Source: an uncultured Litoreibacter sp. (GTDB lineage Bacteria; Pseudomonadota; Alphaproteobacteria; Rhodobacterales; Rhodobacteraceae). From it: 64,000 bases of DNA. Both the position numbers and the translations under genes were made by a program. Positions 60,570-64,000 of the stretch are shown here, piece by piece; position 1 is the stretch's first letter; the number at the start of each line of letters is the position of its first letter. Where the stretch lies: NCBI GenBank assembly GCA_947494645.1, contig CANLVO010000001.1:1364001-1428000 (forward strand), read 5' to 3'. Below the pieces are notes generated by a model. That model made no database searches and was not told the DNA's origin. It worked only from the letters and a program-made list of their open reading frames with translations.

Positions 60570-61803
60570 CAACTTGCAGCAGCCTTCGGCCTTGCGGACA
60601 TCCATCAGGCTGTCATTGCAATATTCGTTTCTCTACGCAGTTCTTTCGGCACTCGTGTTCGCACTGGCCTACGGGTTCACGCAATACGAAGTTGAGGACT
60701 GGGTGCTGGATCAGATGCGAAGCGATGCTGAGATCCTTTCTGAGATTTACCAAGACAGCGGCGCGAATGCTCTGATTAGTCGGGTTGATGCCCTGGCCGA
60801 GGTCAGTTTCGAAAATGCACGGATTTTCCGGCTTGTTGGTGCGGAGGGTGCAGTCATTTCGGGTAATTTGTTGGTCGGGTTCGATGGCCCTGTGCCGCGC
60901 TTTGTACCTGCTGAAGACCTGCAACTTAAAGGCGCTTCAAATGATGAGGTCGAAGGATATTGGATGCGAGAGGACCAAATCGGTCCGTACAGCCTGATCC
61001 AAGGGTCAGGCGATCACATCGTTGCAGAGATACTGGAAGCACTCGGTCTGTCGCTGGTGATCGGCTATCTGGCTGTCGTGCTACTGGGTCTGGTTGTTGG
61101 CGTCCGGGTCGGTCGCATAACCGAGCAAAGGATCACGGCCATCTCGCAGACGCTGTCGAGCGTTTCGTCAGGTAACCTTTCCGCTCGGATTCCAGCCGTT
61201 GCCAACGCGCGGGACGATCTTTCGCGGGTGTCTGGCGAGATCAATGTGATGCTGGACCGGATCAAACGTTTGCTCGAAAGTCAGGAGCAAATTTCGAACG
61301 ATATTGCCCACGACATGCGAACCCCGCTTCAACACTTGAGGCAGAGGCTCGAAAAGTTACGAAATAGCCCCAGCGTCGCACCCGAGGACGTTTCCGCCAG
61401 CCTGGAACAGACAGAAGAGATCATTGCGACCTTCAACGCGCTTCTGCGTATCGCACAGATCGAGGCGGGAAACCGGCGCGAGATGTTTGAACGGACTGAC
61501 TTGGCGCAAATCATTGCCAATGTCGTGGAGGTTTTCGAGCCTGCGGCCGAGGACGAAGGGGTTTCGCTCACCATCGACGTACCGGATACCGCTTTGGACG
61601 TACTCGGAGATCGCGGCCTTCTGACCCAGATGCTCTCGAACCTCGTCGAGAACGCGATCAAGCACTGCCCTCAAGGGACAACTGTCGAAATTTCCGGCCA
61701 AACGACACCATCTGCAACTATCCTGCGGGTAGCGGACAACGGATTAGGTATCCCCGCGCATGACCGGGAGCGCATTTTTCAAAGGTTCTTTCGAGGTGAA
61801 TAA
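60562..61803 (+). CDS. Sensor histidine kinase, truncated by an in-frame TAA before the G2 box
   Basis: A 413-residue kinase: membrane helix (SFLYAVLSALVFALAYGF), a periplasmic sensor of about 110 residues, a second helix, HAMP, and His250 in NDIAHDMRTPLQHL. The ATPase domain has the N box NLVENAIKHCP, G1 VADNGLGIPA and the F box IFQRFFRGE. It then stops at TAA 61801-61803, where relatives have a coding codon. The frame continues downstream with the missing G2 box to 61932. A full-length protein would be 456 residues. Without the G2 box, ATP binding is probably lost. Confidence 0.85.
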   Translation: MADNLQQPSALRTSIRLSLQYSFLYAVLSALVFALAYGFTQYEVEDWVLDQMRSDAEILSEIYQDSGANALISRVDALAEVSFENARIFRLVGAEGAVISGNLLVGFDGPVPRFVPAEDLQLKGASNDEVEGYWMREDQIGPYSLIQGSGDHIVAEILEALGLSLVIGYLAVVLLGLVVGVRVGRITEQRITAISQTLSSVSSGNLSARIPAVANARDDLSRVSGEINVMLDRIKRLLESQEQISNDIAHDMRTPLQHLRQRLEKLRNSPSVAPEDVSASLEQTEEIIATFNALLRIAQIEAGNRREMFERTDLAQIIANVVEVFEPAAEDEGVSLTIDVPDTALDVLGDRGLLTQMLSNLVENAIKHCPQGTTVEISGQTTPSATILRVADNGLGIPAHDRERIFQRFFRGE

Positions 61804-61932
61804 AGTCGAAGCAGCCCCGGAAATGGTCTAGGGCTGGCCCTAGTGGACGCAATCACCGAGATTCACGACGCACCAATTTCCGTATTTGACAACAATCCGG
61901 GCAGTGCCTTCGAGATCAGTTTCCCAAGATAA
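61804..61932 (+). pseudogene. Detached G2-box end of the sensor kinase
   Basis: Directly after the TAA, the same frame reads SRSSPGNGLGLALVDAI and then ends SAFEISFPR-stop at 61930-61932. This is the G2 box and final strand of a HisKA kinase, so one base substitution (for example to AAA, GAA or CAA) would restore a normal gene. There is no start codon before it. Confidence 0.8.
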
Positions 61933-62274
61933 AAAGTGAAATGGTCAAGAGTAGGTGAGAGAGTTTCACGGGGGTTCGCCTTGGTTGCTTTCTGGAAACT
62001 GTCAGATTCTTCGAGGCAATTTGACGTGCTAACGTCTGACAAGTTTTCCGACCAAGATATGAGCCTGTGATCCTAGAATTCTTGAAAGCAGACTTTCGTC
62101 ATCTTGCAGAAAAATTGAACTTTGGGCTCTTTGCCGCCGTTAGATCGGTTGCAACATATCGCTCGACTGGCCCTCTCGCTTCTGCCACGGACTGCCCTTT
62201 GCGGCCCGTCGAAGCAGACCTTGATCGATCGCGCAGCATTCTTGCACCAGAAACGACCGCAGATGCAGACAAAG
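61933..62274. other. Intergenic stretch without a supported gene
   Basis: About 340 bases after the kinase remnant. A 78-codon frame at 62067-62303 has no ribosome site, no recognised domain, and overlaps the end of the GNAT gene on the other strand, so I do not call it. No terminator or RNA gene is evident. Confidence 0.5.
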
Positions 62275-62763
62275 TTAACACTCAGTCTCTAGCTTATATT
62301 TGAGAAACGTTGCGCCATCATATTCGGTCTTACCAACACGTCTTGCCCCAAATCTTTCAAGCGCGCCTAAGTTCCTTCGCGACGGTGGCAACAGGAAAGT
62401 CACGAAAGGAATGCGCTCATCGGCAACGGCAAACTCGATTGCTTTTCTTGTAATTCGTGTGCCCAATCCAAATGCGTCGGGTCTTAGGACCAGCCCGAAG
62501 TCCCACTCGTCACCTTCCTTTTGAAATCCACCCCATCCGACATATTTACCGTTAGACAAGATGGTCCAATGCCCAAGTCCATCACGATCCCAGCACACTT
62601 CCTTGGTCGCGACAAACTTACTCACAGCAGCTACATCCCACTCAGAGGTTAATAACGGCATGTGCTCCGCAACCCGAGGGTCAGACATGTGAGCGACGAT
62701 CTCGACTGGCTCAATTTCGGGCAAGCGCGCAAAGGTGATCTCGTATTTCAATTGGGCTTCCAT
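62275..62763 (-). CDS. GNAT family N-acetyltransferase
   Basis: A 162-residue acetyltransferase resembling the RimJ/RimL side of the GNAT family. The core reads HWTILSNGKYVGWGGFQKEG, then DFGLVLRPDAFGLGTRITRK with the acetyl-CoA loop, and a late TFLLPPSRRNLGALERFGA. The target is unknown. ATG 62763 is used; the frame to 62826 is probably leader. It is isolated between two gene-poor stretches. Confidence 0.75.
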   Translation of the reverse strand: MEAQLKYEITFARLPEIEPVEIVAHMSDPRVAEHMPLLTSEWDVAAVSKFVATKEVCWDRDGLGHWTILSNGKYVGWGGFQKEGDEWDFGLVLRPDAFGLGTRITRKAIEFAVADERIPFVTFLLPPSRRNLGALERFGARRVGKTEYDGATFLKYKLETEC

Positions 62764-63103
62764 CAGCAATGATCCGGGTGGCTGACTAAGTGACCGTTTG
62801 CTAGCGATCAACCATCGGCTGTTCACATGACGCCGATATCAAATCAAACGAGTGTCTTAGAAGGGCTCCGATCCGCATTCTGTGTTGCGGCGAGCTGTAT
62901 GGCCCCTCACAACTTTGCTCATCTTGAACGGCCCATCGCGGACTTTGGATGCTAAATCTCGATGCTGCAAACACTATCCGCATTGCAGTCATTCACTTCA
63001 CGTTTACAGATTGATCATCGGTCGACGTCTGCAACACGGGACGAAGTGAGCTTCCGCTAACGTTGCACCGCTGGTCGCTCTACCGATTTATGTTACTAGG
63101 AAA
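62764..63103. other. Intergenic stretch without a supported gene
   Basis: About 340 bases between the GNAT gene and the reductase-like gene. Only short unsupported frames are present (for example 62801-62992 on the minus strand). No tRNA, strong hairpin or promoter pair stands out. Confidence 0.5.
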
Positions 63104-64000
63104 CTACCTGTTCACGTGCGCCCAAACCTGCGAGACGACAACCGATCCTTCGCCAACGGCCGACGCAACGCGTTTTACAGAGTTTGCTCTAACGTCGCCG
63201 ACCGCAAAGATACCCGGGCATGATGTTGAATAGGGTGACGACGGGTCACTGCCGGTTTTGACAAAGCCACGCTCGTCAAGCGCACAATGATCGGCAAGCC
63301 ATCCGGTGTTGGGCGCCGCGCCTACCATGATGAATGCTGCTGGGCAGGGCAATTCCCAGCTGGTACCGTCGCGATCGATGACAATGCGGTCAAGCATGCC
63401 GTCACCGTGCAAAGACCTGATTTGGGACTTGTAGTGTATCGTTATCGAAACGTTGCTTTCGAGTCTTGAAGACAGGTAGTCTGACATTGAGGACGCTAGG
63501 CTGTCGCCACGCACCAAGACATGCACGTGTTGCGCCGAACGCGACAGATACATTGCCGCCTGTCCCGCAGAATTTCCGCCCCCAACGACGACCACTTCGG
63601 CCCCTTTGCAATATCGCGCTTCCATCTCGGTTGCCGCGTAGTAGATACCACTGCCTTCAAAATCTTCCATGCCTGGCAACGGCAGTCTGCGATACTGTAC
63701 CCCCGTGGCGACTATAATCGATTTTGCGCAAAGATCCTGACCATTGTCTAAGGTCACGCAAAACGTGCCGTCTGCGCGGATGTCCAACGTCCGAACGCGG
63801 CAGGGAACTGCGAAACGAGTGCCAAATTTCATCGCCTGAATTTCACCGCGCCAAACTAGGTCAGCCCCCGAAATGCCTGTTGGAAACCCCAAATAGTTCT
63901 CGATCCGGCTTGATGTACCTGCTTGGCCACCTATGGCGACATCTTCAACGACAATCGCAGAAAGACCTTCGGCACCTGCATAGACAGCAGCGGCCACACC
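63104..64000 (-). CDS. Thioredoxin-reductase-like FAD-dependent oxidoreductase, 5' end outside window
   Basis: The frame is open to the last base, so the N-terminus is missing; 298 residues are visible. They include the FAD-domain part AIGGQAGTSSRIENYLGFP, the NAD(P) fold EVVVVGGGNSAGQAAMYLSR and the C-terminal CPGIFAVGDVRANSVKRVA. The redox CxxC of true thioredoxin reductases is absent; the spot reads ARYCKG with one cysteine. Homologues of this type often carry an N-terminal cyclic-nucleotide-binding or receiver domain. The electron acceptor is unknown. Confidence 0.8.
   Translation of the reverse strand, partial: GVAAAVYAGAEGLSAIVVEDVAIGGQAGTSSRIENYLGFPTGISGADLVWRGEIQAMKFGTRFAVPCRVRTLDIRADGTFCVTLDNGQDLCAKSIIVATGVQYRRLPLPGMEDFEGSGIYYAATEMEARYCKGAEVVVVGGGNSAGQAAMYLSRSAQHVHVLVRGDSLASSMSDYLSSRLESNVSITIHYKSQIRSLHGDGMLDRIVIDRDGTSWELPCPAAFIMVGAAPNTGWLADHCALDERGFVKTGSDPSSPYSTSCPGIFAVGDVRANSVKRVASAVGEGSVVVSQVWAHVNR

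Noticed and set aside
62067-62303. A 78-codon plus-strand frame after the kinase
   Set aside because: No ribosome site or homology signs, and its end overlaps the GNAT gene on the other strand.
63104-64000. The flavoprotein at the window end as a mercuric reductase (merA)
   Set aside because: It has thioredoxin-reductase-like order and lacks the CxxxxC redox pair and C-terminal vicinal cysteines of MerA.

Overview
The window looks like chromosomal DNA from a marine alphaproteobacterium of the Rhodobacterales (roseobacter type). The markers are a ChpT-type phosphotransferase with a canonical CtrA box nearby, a one-cysteine IscR driving a suf operon, an Irr/ICE-like palindrome, an OlsB/OlsA pair, a heterotetrameric sarcosine oxidase operon (soxBDAG), ureide catabolism genes and several small Rhodobacterales-type proteins. 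This assignment is inference from gene content; no 16S rRNA gene is present.

Layout. 1-5.7 kb: end of a thiamine-phosphate synthase, ornithine-lipid acyltransferases (olsB-olsA), DUF3553 protein, chpT, gamma carbonic anhydrase-gmk-yicC, and a PAS protein behind a CtrA box. 5.7-8.6 kb: class II DAHP synthase, a GlxA-type regulator and a small hypothetical. 8.6-13.8 kb: envelope block with a ketoacyl-ACP synthase, a dedicated ACP and an LpxD, then an L,D-transpeptidase divergent from a DUF882/M15-like protein. 13.9-16.9 kb: acetate kinase, tRNA-Arg(CCG), haem peroxidase. 16.9-24.6 kb: one tight minus-strand Fe-S operon, iscR-cysteine desulfurase-sufB-sufC-sufD-two YIP1-like membrane proteins-sufS. 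24.6-33.7 kb: hydrolase, DUF2125 protein, a second GlxA regulator, an SDR/ALDH/HpcH-aldolase operon, a PLP decarboxylase and a divergent phosphatase. 33.9-38.3 kb: Fe(III)-type ABC transporter. 38.3-41.3 kb: ureidoglycolate lyase, nucleobase permease and (S)-ureidoglycine aminohydrolase. 41.5-46.6 kb: soxBDAG.

From 46.6 kb the content is accessory: a 1613-residue acidic RTX/LamG/PA14 protein, a 0.9-kb gene-poor AT-rich stretch, and a metal island. The island holds merR-merT-merF plus an 11-cysteine GDCCVxC protein without merA or merP, then a second MerR with a CDF transporter, each with a 19-bp-spacer MerR-type promoter. A decayed methyltransferase remnant follows. Next is a possible envelope-remodelling unit: DUF2127 and DedA proteins, a PepSY protein, GtrA, a GT2 polyprenyl-phosphate glycosyltransferase, an ArnT-like GT39 enzyme and a divergent response regulator/sensor kinase. 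The kinase carries an in-frame TAA just before its G2 box. The window ends with a GNAT acetyltransferase and a thioredoxin-reductase-like flavoprotein cut by the window edge.

The most interesting candidates are the sensor-regulated glycosyltransfer/DedA/PepSY cassette with its interrupted kinase, the reductase-less mer operon, the ketoacyl-synthase/ACP/LpxD set, and the Fe-S operon with its one-cysteine IscR and ICE-like operator.
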